Source: Intestinibacillus sp050255995 (GTDB taxonomy: Bacteria; Bacillota; Clostridia; Oscillospirales; Butyricicoccaceae). Taken from it: a DNA stretch of 10,446 nt. The position numbers and the translations under genes were made by a program. Where the stretch lies: positions 1-10,446 of the forward strand of contig JBFWIM010000065.1 of NCBI GenBank assembly GCA_050255995.1. Reading direction: 5' to 3'. Position 1 is the stretch's first letter. The number at the start of each line of letters is the position of its first letter. The notes beneath the pieces were generated by a model that was not told where the DNA came from, searched no databases, and saw only the letters and a list, made by a program, of their open reading frames with translations. Shown piece after piece: positions 1 through 5,390 of this stretch.

Positions 1-1
1 C

Positions 2-265
2 GCAGGCGAGGGGCGGTCTTATGTGCTGCTCGGCGCGGCAATGGGCGCGCTGCTGTATTTCATTGCGCTCAGTCCACCGATCCTTGCCCTGTTGATGCTG
101 CTGGTGCGTTTTATACTGTATGTGGCCGCCTTTCCCGGGCTGGTGTGGAAAAAAGTGAAACCGCATCTGGAATTTTTGAAAAAATATGGGACTGCCTATA
201 AAAAGCAGATGAAAAATTTAAAAAAACTCTTCCATTTTCCGGTGAAAAGGTTTAAAATAAAATAA
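2..265 (+). CDS. yabQ: YabQ-like spore cortex membrane protein (partial, 5' end missing)
   Basis: This is the C-terminal 87 codons of an open frame that runs in from before the window; a GTG at 23 is only an internal codon. The visible part has hydrophobic membrane segments (roughly codons 8-45, including the residues LLYFIALSPPILALLMLLV) followed by a strongly basic tail rich in Lys and Phe, ending in a TAA. This layout matches the end of YabQ, a polytopic protein needed for spore cortex formation in Bacillus. The call rests mainly on context: in Bacillus and many Clostridia yabQ lies directly before divIC and an S1-domain gene, exactly as here. The 57-nt gap to the next gene has no terminator, so they are probably co-transcribed. 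The identity is inferred from synteny and topology rather than from a diagnostic motif. Confidence 0.7.
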   Translation, partial: AGEGRSYVLLGAAMGALLYFIALSPPILALLMLLVRFILYVAAFPGLVWKKVKPHLEFLKKYGTAYKKQMKNLKKLFHFPVKRFKIK

Positions 266-322
266 ATATAATTGTCGGGGCGCTACAAAGCGGCGTGATG
301 TTGCATGACGGGAGGCCAGGGC

Positions 323-607
323 GTGAAAAAGCGGAAAAGGATGCCGGGAGTGGTCAAACTTGCCTTGTTTTGTTTTGCGCTGTATGCTACGGTCTCTCTG
401 GTTCATCTGCAGCTTCAGATCAGCGGAAAGTCCGCGCAGCTTGAACAGCTTAACGCGCAGATACAGAAGCAGACGGCTGTCAACAACCAGCTGAAGGGCA
501 GTCTGGAAAAAGGGGCATCTGACGAGAATATTGCGGCCATTGCGCGGGACAAACTGGGGTATGCGTCTCCTGGGGAGCGTGTGTTTGTAGACGCGTCAAG
601 CAAATAA
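323..607 (+). CDS. divIC: Septum formation initiator, DivIC/FtsB family
   Basis: A 94-aa bitopic protein: a basic N-terminus (MKKRKR), one membrane helix at about residues 9-27, then an extracytoplasmic coiled coil (about 30-70, with Leu/Gln heptads) and a C-terminal part containing ARDKLGYASPGERVF. The ending A-R-x-K-L-G-x-x-x-P-G-E is the hallmark of the DivIC/FtsB/FtsL-like septum initiator family, which works with FtsL and DivIB (FtsQ) in the divisome. I chose the GTG at 323 because GGAGG at 311-315 sits 7 nt before it. An in-frame ATG at 305 would place that ribosome site inside the gene and has no good site of its own. Its position after yabQ and before the S1-domain gene is the conserved sporulation/division arrangement. 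Confidence 0.9.
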   Translation: MKKRKRMPGVVKLALFCFALYATVSLVHLQLQISGKSAQLEQLNAQIQKQTAVNNQLKGSLEKGASDENIAAIARDKLGYASPGERVFVDASSK

Positions 608-642
608 TTTCTTCACAAAAAAACGGAGGACTAACAGAAGGT

Positions 643-1086
643 ATGGATTTGGTTGTAGGAGCAATCTTGGAGGGTAAGGTTACGGGTATTACCAAATTTG
701 GTGCTTTCGTATCTTTGCCCGAGGGAAAATCAGGAATGGTGCACATTTCAGAGGTCGCCAATTCCTACGTCAGCGACATTAAGGAATTCCTGAAAGAAGG
801 CCAGCAAGTCTCCGTTAAAGTGATCAACATTGACCGTGAAGGCAGGATTAACCTGTCCATTAAAAAGGCGCAGCAGCCTGAACAGAGCATTGCCCCGCGC
901 CCTGCGTTCGACCGCCGGCCGCCACGTCCGCGCACTGCGCCGCCGCGCGGCCAGCGCCAGTCTGCAGATCCCGCTTCCATGACATTTGAAGACAAGCTGA
1001 AGCTTTTTATGCAGGACAGCGAAAGCCGCCTGTCCGACATTAAGCATAACAACGACCGCAAAAGCGGCGCGCGCCGCAAAAAATAA
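643..1086 (+). CDS. yabR: S1-domain RNA-binding protein, YabR-like
   Basis: 147 aa. Residues 1-75 form a canonical S1 domain: VGAILEGKVTGITKFGAFV, then GKSGMVHISEV, then VKVINIDREGRINLSIKK, the last strand motif of the fold. A proline/arginine-rich linker follows (about 82-108). Next comes an acidic/hydrophobic segment, MTFEDKLKLFMQDSESRLSD (about 110-129), which resembles the helix near the C-terminus of clostridial S1 proteins of this type, and a basic end (RKSGARRKK). The family binds RNA and is thought to associate with ribosomes, but its precise role is not established. The only in-frame start is the ATG at 643. GGAGG at 625-629 is 13 nt away, longer than usual, with a weaker AGAAGG right at the start codon, so initiation may be modest. 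It follows divIC after 35 nt and ends 23 nt before a terminator. Confidence 0.88.
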   Translation: MDLVVGAILEGKVTGITKFGAFVSLPEGKSGMVHISEVANSYVSDIKEFLKEGQQVSVKVINIDREGRINLSIKKAQQPEQSIAPRPAFDRRPPRPRTAPPRGQRQSADPASMTFEDKLKLFMQDSESRLSDIKHNNDRKSGARRKK

Positions 1087-1109
1087 GGGCGCGTCTCACA
1101 GGAACAGTC

Positions 1110-1138
1110 AGACCGAGGCCACGCCTCGGTCTTCTTTA
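1110..1138 (+). terminator. Rho-independent terminator of the yabQ-divIC-yabR unit
   Basis: A perfect 10-bp stem (1110-1119 with 1123-1132, core GACCGAGGC/GCCTCGGTC) with a 3-nt loop is followed by a T-rich tail (TTCTTTAT). It lies 23 nt after the S1 gene stop codon and closes that transcription unit. Confidence 0.85.
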
Positions 1139-1161
1139 TCTGACAAAAAGTGTAAAAGGAC

Positions 1162-1190
1162 AAAAAAAGGCGCCCCTTTATCAGGAGCGC
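1162..1190 (-). terminator. Leftward intrinsic terminator of the small RNA
   Basis: Read on the minus strand: an 8-bp stem GCGCTCCT/AGGGGCGC with one G·U pair (plus 1183-1190 with 1170-1177) and a 5-nt loop, then one C and seven T residues (1168-1162). Plus-strand RNA would have a C·A mismatch in the stem and no T-run, so direction is clear. Confidence 0.8.
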
Positions 1191-1249
1191 GAAAGATAGG
1201 ATTGTGGGGATAAAGATATGAACGGTGCATGGTGATAACTTTTATCACC
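1162..1249 (-). ncRNA. Candidate small RNA of about 88 nt
   Basis: No open frame explains this segment, yet the minus strand carries a complete small transcription unit. A consensus promoter (1256-1284) predicts a start at the G at about 1249. The transcript would begin with an 8-bp hairpin (GGTGATAA-AAG-TTATCACC, plus positions 1231-1249), continue through about 40 nt of mostly unstructured, pyrimidine-rich RNA containing ATCCCCAC (plus 1191-1230), and end in a terminator hairpin at 1170-1190 with seven U residues (1168-1162). The terminator stem contains a pair that is G·U in minus-strand RNA but a C·A mismatch in plus-strand RNA, so it is built to work leftward. No minus-strand gene lies upstream that could need this terminator. 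The C-rich exposed segment could pair with G-rich ribosome sites, which is an inference. It matches no RNA family I recognise; it is too short for 6S RNA. Confidence 0.6.
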
Positions 1250-1252
1250 ATG
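1228..1252. promoter_or_regulatory. 25-bp palindrome: operator candidate and/or small-RNA 5' hairpin
   Basis: Two perfect 11-bp arms (CATGGTGATAA and TTATCACCATG) flank a 3-nt centre. It starts just downstream of the minus-strand -10 box and spans the predicted transcription start, 64 nt before the amidohydrolase start codon. The arms extend 3 bp beyond what the predicted RNA would contain, which is more than an RNA hairpin needs, so a dimeric repressor site is a fair alternative. I cannot assign a regulator. Confidence 0.5.
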
Positions 1253-1255
1253 GAC

Positions 1256-1284
1256 ATCATACCATATATGTAAATAAATGTCAA
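1256..1284 (-). promoter_or_regulatory. Sigma-A promoter for the small RNA (minus strand)
   Basis: The minus strand reads TTGACA (1284-1279), a 17-nt spacer, then TATGAT (1261-1256): a perfect -35, optimal spacing and a 5-of-6 -10. The predicted start, a G at 1249, is 7 nt further on. It points away from the amidohydrolase gene and toward the leftward terminator at 1162-1190. Confidence 0.75.
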
Positions 1285-1315
1285 CTAGAATTTTGTTTTT
1301 TGAAAGGCAATGTAT

Positions 1316-2500
1316 ATGAAGGATATCCTGATTCAGAACGCCGTTATTTTACCGATGGAGGGTATGCGCATCCCGAACGGCTTTGTTTGGGTACGTGAGG
1401 GAAAAATCGCTGCGATCGGATCGATGGATGAGATGGGGCCGGCCGCGCAGGGCAGCCCGGTGTTTGACGCCCAGGGTGGGTATCTGCTGCCCGGTTTGGT
1501 GGATGCACACTCTCATCTCGGTTTGTACGAAGACTCGCTTGGATTCGAGGGGGCGGACGGCAACGAGGACACCGACCCTGTGACGCCGCAGATGCGCGCG
1601 ATAGATGGTATCAATCCGCTGGATCGCAGCTTTGCTGAGGCGCGCGCGGCAGGGGTGACCACGGTCGCGGTCAGCCCCGGCAGCGCCAATCCGATCGGCG
1701 GGCAGATTGCAGTCATTAAAACGGATGGCCGCCGTATTGACGATATGATTGTACGCGCGCCGCTTGCCATCAAGTTTGCACTGGGAGAAAATCCGAAATC
1801 CGTCTACCATGAAAAAGAGGAGATGCCGGCCACGCGTATGGCGACGGCCGCGCTGATTCGGGAGCAGCTTGCCAAGGCGGAGGAATATGCGCGGCACAAG
1901 GCCGAAGCCGAGGAAGACGAGGACAAGGATCCGCCTGATTTTGACGCCAAGCTGGAAGCGCTGCTGCCGCTGCTGCGCGGAGAAATCACCGGGCACTTTC
2001 ACGCCCACCGCGCGGATGATATTTTTACCGCGCTGCGGATTGCCAGGGAGTTTGGCATTCGGCCGGTGATTGTGCATGGCACCGAAGCGCATCTGGTCGC
2101 CGATCTGCTGGCGGAGGACGGTGTGCCGGTTATCAGCGGCCCGTTTATGACCGACCGTTCCAAACCGGAGCTGTCCCATCTGACCGAGCAGGCTCCCGGT
2201 CTGCTGCACCGCGCGGGAATGCAGGTGGCGATTACCGTGGATCATCCGGAGATTCCGCTAAAATTCCTGATGGATGCCGCACGGATGGCGGCGCGGAACG
2301 GCATGGACGAGGACGCCGCACTGCGCGCAATCACGATTGAGAGCGCCCGCATTGCCGAGGTCGACGACCGGGTCGGCTCGCTTCGTGTGGGTAAGGACGG
2401 CGACATGGTGCTGTTTACGGGACATCCGTTTGACTACCAGAGCCGCGTGCGCGCGGTATTCTGTGAAGGCAACTGTATATTCGGGAGGGACGAGCAATGA
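1316..2500 (+). CDS. Amidohydrolase, imidazolonepropionase-like (COG1228 type)
   Basis: 394 aa with the amidohydrolase TIM-barrel plan: an N-terminal beta-sandwich strip (residues 1-58), LLPGLVDAHSHLGL with metal-binding H65/H67, a candidate bridging lysine (K153 in AIKFALGENPK), GHFHAHR (H227-H231), VIVHGTEAH (H254/H259), the late Asp in ITVDHPE (D309), and the C-terminal RVGSLRVGKDGDMVLFTGHPF strand that completes the sandwich. A charged loop at about 195-212 is an insertion. Such enzymes hydrolyse cyclic amides, imides or peptides; the substrate cannot be read from the sequence. I chose the ATG at 1316 because GAAAGG (1302-1307) lies 8 nt before it. The ATG at 1310 is only 2 nt from that site. 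The stop overlaps the next start by 4 nt (ATGA), so the two genes are translationally coupled. Confidence 0.85.
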   Translation: MKDILIQNAVILPMEGMRIPNGFVWVREGKIAAIGSMDEMGPAAQGSPVFDAQGGYLLPGLVDAHSHLGLYEDSLGFEGADGNEDTDPVTPQMRAIDGINPLDRSFAEARAAGVTTVAVSPGSANPIGGQIAVIKTDGRRIDDMIVRAPLAIKFALGENPKSVYHEKEEMPATRMATAALIREQLAKAEEYARHKAEAEEDEDKDPPDFDAKLEALLPLLRGEITGHFHAHRADDIFTALRIAREFGIRPVIVHGTEAHLVADLLAEDGVPVISGPFMTDRSKPELSHLTEQAPGLLHRAGMQVAITVDHPEIPLKFLMDAARMAARNGMDEDAALRAITIESARIAEVDDRVGSLRVGKDGDMVLFTGHPFDYQSRVRAVFCEGNCIFGRDEQ

Positions 2501-3339
2501 GGACGGTCAACGTTTCGGAAATTACCGCGCTGGTGCGCGAACTTTGCATGAAGGCAAATTATGAACTGCCGGCAGATATCCGGGAGAGTTTTGAGAAGGG
2601 TCTGGCAGAGGAAAAATCCCCGCTGGGCAAAGAAATTTTCACGAAAATGCTGGAGAACTGCGAACTGGCCTGCAAAAACGCGATGCCGGTCTGTCAGGAC
2701 ACCGGCATGGCAGTCGTTTTTATAGAGCTTGGACAGGATGTACACCTCGAAGGCGGCCTGCTGGAGGATGCGGTCAACGAGGGGGTGCGCCAGGGGTACA
2801 TTGACGGCTATTTGCGCTGCTCGGTGGTCGGCGATCCGCTGCGCCGTGCGAACACCGACGATAATACTCCGGCAATTCTTTATACCAGCCTGGCGGCGGG
2901 CGAGGGGATTCACATCATGGTTGCGCCCAAGGGGTTTGGCAGCGAAAACATGAGCGCCATGAAGATGTTTACGCCTGCCGCGACCCGCGAGGACATTATT
3001 GACTTTGTTGTAGATGCCTGCGCACGCGCGGGTTCCAATCCCTGCCCGCCGATTGTAATCGGCGTCGGCCTGGGCGGCACCTCGGACAAGGCGGCCTGTC
3101 TGGCTAAGCGTGCGCTGATGCGCCCTGCGGGACAGCGCTCCGCCGATCCGCTGTATGCCGAAATGGAAGAGGAAATTGTGCGCCGTGTGAACGCGCTGGG
3201 CATAGGTCCGCAGGGGCTGGGCGGTACGGTCACCGCGTTGGCTGCCGCGATTGAGCCGTTTGCAACCCACATTGCCGGATTGCCATGTGTTGTGAATATT
3301 GGCTGTCATGTGACGCGGCATGCAGAGGGAAAACTGTAA
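2497..3339 (+). CDS. Class I fumarate hydratase (or tartrate dehydratase-type) alpha subunit
   Basis: 280 aa, full length for the alpha (N-terminal) half of iron-sulfur fumarase. The three family cluster cysteines are visible: C66 in PVCQDTG, C183 in NPCPPIVIGVG and C270 in NIGCHVTRH. Other family blocks are GDPLRRANTDDNTPAILYT (about 112-130), APKGFGSENMSAMKMFTP and GIGPQGLGGTVTAL. With its beta partner such an enzyme interconverts fumarate and malate (or dehydrates tartrate-like diacids) using a [4Fe-4S] cluster. The start overlaps the amidohydrolase stop by 4 nt. The beta subunit, usually encoded immediately downstream, is absent: 212 nt of AT-rich DNA and the hpf gene follow. It could lie elsewhere, or the protein may have another role. 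Alpha-subunit identity is firm; the exact substrate is not. Confidence 0.9.
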   Translation: MRTVNVSEITALVRELCMKANYELPADIRESFEKGLAEEKSPLGKEIFTKMLENCELACKNAMPVCQDTGMAVVFIELGQDVHLEGGLLEDAVNEGVRQGYIDGYLRCSVVGDPLRRANTDDNTPAILYTSLAAGEGIHIMVAPKGFGSENMSAMKMFTPAATREDIIDFVVDACARAGSNPCPPIVIGVGLGGTSDKAACLAKRALMRPAGQRSADPLYAEMEEEIVRRVNALGIGPQGLGGTVTALAAAIEPFATHIAGLPCVVNIGCHVTRHAEGKL

Positions 3340-3468
3340 AAAATAGATAAAAACATTAGAAATACAGAGCCATGTCTCGATATCATGAGAATGGGTGTGT
3401 ATGAATGAGCTAATTTCATGTAATAATGATATTTAGATAGTAAGTGGCGGGCGTAAGCCGGAAAAATG

Positions 3469-3477
3469 TGCTATACT
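3469..3477 (+). promoter_or_regulatory. Probable hpf promoter (extended -10)
   Basis: TGC-TATACT forms an extended -10 element (TGn plus a 5-of-6 match to TATAAT) 75 nt before the hpf start. There is no recognisable -35 at 16-18 nt, as is tolerated for extended -10 promoters. The leader then contains AAAGCC (3478-3483) and GGCTTT (3518-3523) before a T-run, which could form a long-loop hairpin. Confidence 0.4.
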
Positions 3478-3551
3478 AAAGCCAGCAAATCCCACAATTG
3501 AATATTGGAATACAAGGGGCTTTTTCTTAAGTCCCGCTAGGAGTTGATGTT

Positions 3552-4076
3552 ATGAAGTTCACCATCATCGAAAGAAAACTCAAGATTTCTGATGATCTTC
3601 GCGAGTATTCGCTGAGAAAGGTGGAAAAACTGGATCGCTATTTCCAGTCGGACTCCACCGCAATGATCACGTTCAGTGAACTGCGCGGCCGCCAGACCGT
3701 TGAAGTGACGGTCAACCACAACGGCATCATTTTCCGCGCGGAGGAGACGACGACCGATATGTTCGCATCGGTGGATGGCGCAATCAGCAGCATCGAACGT
3801 CAGATACGGAAGAATAAAACCCGACTGGAAAAACGGCTGCGCGACGGCGCGTTTGCAAAGAACGTTCTGACGCCTGCCGAGTTTGAGGAAGAGGATTACG
3901 ACGTTGTCCGCCGCAAAAAGTTTGATGTTAAGCCCATGTCCGTCGATGAGGCCATTTTGCAGATGAACCTGCTGGGGCATCAGTTCTTTTTCTTCAAGAA
4001 CTCCGATGACGAGAACGCTCACGCAGTCATTTACAAGCGCGCGTCGGGTGGATACGGCCTGATTGAGAGCGAATAA
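3552..4076 (+). CDS. hpf: Ribosome hibernation promoting factor, long form
   Basis: 174 aa, the size of long-form HPF. Residues 1-100 are the RaiA/HPF domain: it begins MKFTIIERKLKISDDLREYS, contains the basic helix region IERQIRKNKTRLEKRLR (about 81-97) and binds the 30S subunit across the mRNA/tRNA channel. After an acidic linker (PAEFEEEDYDVV), residues 121-174 are the C-terminal dimerisation domain: RKKFDVKPMSVDEAILQMN, LLGHQFFFFKN, then VIYKRASGGYGLIE. That domain joins two ribosomes into 100S dimers in stationary phase. AGGAG (3539-3543) lies 8 nt before the ATG. The gene has its own terminator at 4114-4151 and a probable promoter at 3469-3477, so it looks monocistronic. Confidence 0.96.
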   Translation: MKFTIIERKLKISDDLREYSLRKVEKLDRYFQSDSTAMITFSELRGRQTVEVTVNHNGIIFRAEETTTDMFASVDGAISSIERQIRKNKTRLEKRLRDGAFAKNVLTPAEFEEEDYDVVRRKKFDVKPMSVDEAILQMNLLGHQFFFFKNSDDENAHAVIYKRASGGYGLIESE

Positions 4077-4113
4077 ATACAGAGAAAGAAAATTGATTGA
4101 TTGAGTAAGACGG

Positions 4114-4151
4114 ACAGGCTGGCAGTGCATTTGCGGTGCCAGCCTGTTTTT
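4114..4151 (+). terminator. Rho-independent terminator of hpf
   Basis: A perfect 11-bp stem (ACAGGCTGGCA at 4114-4124 with TGCCAGCCTGT at 4137-4147) and a 12-nt loop, ending in five T residues (4147-4151). It lies 38 nt after the hpf stop. Confidence 0.9.
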
Positions 4152-4212
4152 ATGAACGGTGCTGTGTGTTTGCATATATTTTCTATACCATCATTGAAAC
4201 GGAGGAAATAAA

Positions 4213-4992
4213 ATGCTGATGACAGCCGCGCTTCTTTTATCCTTGTCGGGAGCGCCGAACACTACACCGGCACAGGTAGAGGCGATCCCCACGGAAATCG
4301 TACAATCTGTCAATGCGGTACAGGAGGAAATACTGGACGTGACGACGCCCGCACCGGAACCAGAGCCGGAACTCCAGCCGGCAACGCAGCCTGCTGTGAC
4401 CACGCCGGCGGTTCAGCCATATGCCACTGTGCTGGGCACCTACACCACGTCCTACAATCCCCGCCAGACCAACCGTAACACCAACATCCGCCTCGCCGCA
4501 GGTATGATCAACGGTACGGTTTTGCAGCCGGGCGAGGTATTTGACTTTAATAAAATTGTCGGGCAGCGGACGGCAGCGAACGGCTACAAAATTGCGTCGG
4601 TGTATTCCGGCGGAGAGGTAGTGGACGGGCTGGGAGGCGGTATCTGTCAGGTCTCTTCTACGCTGTTCAACGCGGCGCTGCTGGCCAATATGCAGATTAC
4701 AACAAGGAGCAGCCACGGCCTGCGTGTACATTATCTGCCCGCCGGAAGGGACGCCACAGTTTCCTGGGGAGGGCCGGAATTCCGCTTTAAAAACTCCAAT
4801 ACATATCCGGTTAAGGTCACAGCGGGTTATGATTCCGCAAAGGGCACGCTGACAATACAGATCCTGGGGCCGTCGAACGCTGCCAAACCAAACACCAAGG
4901 TGACTGTGAGCAAAAGCGGCGACTATTATATCACAAACCGGTATATGAACGGCGTGGTCAATTACACCACAAAAAGCTATTATAAAGACTGA
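4213..4992 (+). CDS. Exported VanW-domain protein
   Basis: 259 aa. A hydrophobic N-terminus (MLMTAALLLSLSGA) is followed by a low-complexity Pro/Glu/Thr stalk (about 43-70, with repeated PEPEPE-like text). A VanW domain then occupies about residues 74-205: TTSYNPRQTNRNTNIRLA, LQPGEVFDFNKIVGQRT and the diagnostic GGGICQVSSTLFNAALLANM at 141-160. The tail (about 206-259) is beta-rich. VanW domains occur in vancomycin-resistance clusters and in many secreted Gram-positive envelope proteins; their biochemical activity is not settled, so vancomycin resistance should not be inferred. The start is fixed by GGAGG (4201-4205) 7 nt upstream and by an in-frame stop at 4195. The signal region has no Arg or Lys before its hydrophobic core, which is unusual for a Sec signal. 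Confidence 0.9.
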   Translation: MLMTAALLLSLSGAPNTTPAQVEAIPTEIVQSVNAVQEEILDVTTPAPEPEPELQPATQPAVTTPAVQPYATVLGTYTTSYNPRQTNRNTNIRLAAGMINGTVLQPGEVFDFNKIVGQRTAANGYKIASVYSGGEVVDGLGGGICQVSSTLFNAALLANMQITTRSSHGLRVHYLPAGRDATVSWGGPEFRFKNSNTYPVKVTAGYDSAKGTLTIQILGPSNAAKPNTKVTVSKSGDYYITNRYMNGVVNYTTKSYYKD

Positions 4993-5062
4993 CACATCTC
5001 ATAAATGGCGCTTGGCTGAAAATATGCTGTCAGGACCGCGGTATCAAAGATCAAAAATGAGA

Positions 5063-5097
5063 CAGGAGGCCCCGAAAAGGACCTCCTGCCGTTTGTT
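5063..5097. terminator. Terminator between the convergent vanW-domain gene and 54-aa gene
   Basis: A 7-bp stem CAGGAGG/CCTCCTG (5063-5069 with 5082-5088) may gain two inner G-C pairs after a mismatch. On the plus strand it is followed by GTTTGTTT; on the minus strand the tail is TCTCATTTTT. It sits between two convergent genes and could serve both. Confidence 0.6.
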
Positions 5098-5133
5098 TGC
5101 CGGATTGTAGCAATACTGTGGGCGTCAAGCGTC

Positions 5134-5298
5134 TTATTGAGCAGAGGGCGCCTGACCGCCCATGAACTGTTCCGCACAGGCACGCAGCTCGGCTTCTGAG
5201 CGGAAGGTCAGGCCGCACTGCTTAATACTTTCCTGCACGCTGAGCGGAAGCGTCTGAAAATAGCGCTCCACGGCGCTGTCGTTGGAAAATGAATTCAT
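5134..5298 (-). CDS. Small conserved-looking protein of 54 aa, function unknown
   Basis: A 54-aa protein starting MNSFSNDSAVERYFQTLP, then SVQESIKQCGLTFRSEAELRACAEQFM and a short tail. The open frame reaches further upstream, but the ATG at 5298 is chosen because GAGGTG (plus 5305-5310) lies 6 nt before it; the upstream translation is Arg/Ser-rich and looks non-coding. From memory, very short clostridial proteins with a 'LP..VQE.I......S..EL...AE..M' pattern recur, and this one fits, but I know no function for them. The composition suggests a soluble helical bundle with no membrane segment. It is flanked by a terminator (5063-5097) and a possible promoter (5339-5368), so it is probably transcribed alone, convergent to the VanW-domain gene and divergent from the deacetylase. 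Confidence 0.7.
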   Translation of the reverse strand: MNSFSNDSAVERYFQTLPLSVQESIKQCGLTFRSEAELRACAEQFMGGQAPSAQ

Positions 5299-5338
5299 CT
5301 CAGTCACCTCAACCCTATTGTGCGAACGGGTAACGGCT

Positions 5339-5368
5339 TTTATACGTTCCGGGGGAGAAATGCTGCAA
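5339..5368 (-). promoter_or_regulatory. Possible sigma-A promoter of the 54-aa gene
   Basis: The minus strand reads TTGCAG (5368-5363), an 18-nt spacer, then TATAAA (5344-5339), about 40 nt before the start codon. A weaker plus-strand arrangement (TTGTGC-N17-TATACG) overlaps it and could serve the divergent deacetylase gene. Confidence 0.35.
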
Positions 5369-5390
5369 CAGAAAGGGGAAAGACATCTCG

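Noticed and set aside
1349..2245. Long minus-strand open frame (298 codons) opposite the amidohydrolase
   Set aside because: Its translation is rich in Arg, His and Gln with no family motif and no ribosome site; the plus strand carries a complete enzyme with metal-binding motifs. It is a shadow of GC-rich codon usage.
2434..3321. Long minus-strand open frame (295 codons) opposite the fumarase alpha gene
   Set aside because: Same reason: composition typical of antisense reading, while the plus strand has all three cluster cysteines and family blocks.
3340..3468. raiA-motif RNA or a decayed fumarase beta gene upstream of hpf
   Set aside because: The stretch is AT-rich, shows no extended paired structure and no peptide resembling the beta subunit in any frame.
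4151..4212. Sporulation-type promoter (GCATATATT, CATATATT) upstream of the VanW-domain gene
   Set aside because: Individual boxes resemble sigma-E/K/G elements, but no pair has acceptable spacing; the promoter of this gene is left unassigned.
4213..4992. Vancomycin-resistance gene vanW
   Set aside because: There is no vanR/S/H/A/X/Y context, and VanW domains are widespread in ordinary secreted clostridial proteins.
4237..4995. Minus-strand open frame opposite the VanW-domain gene
   Set aside because: Cys/Arg/Ile-rich translation without motifs; the plus-strand VanW signature is diagnostic.
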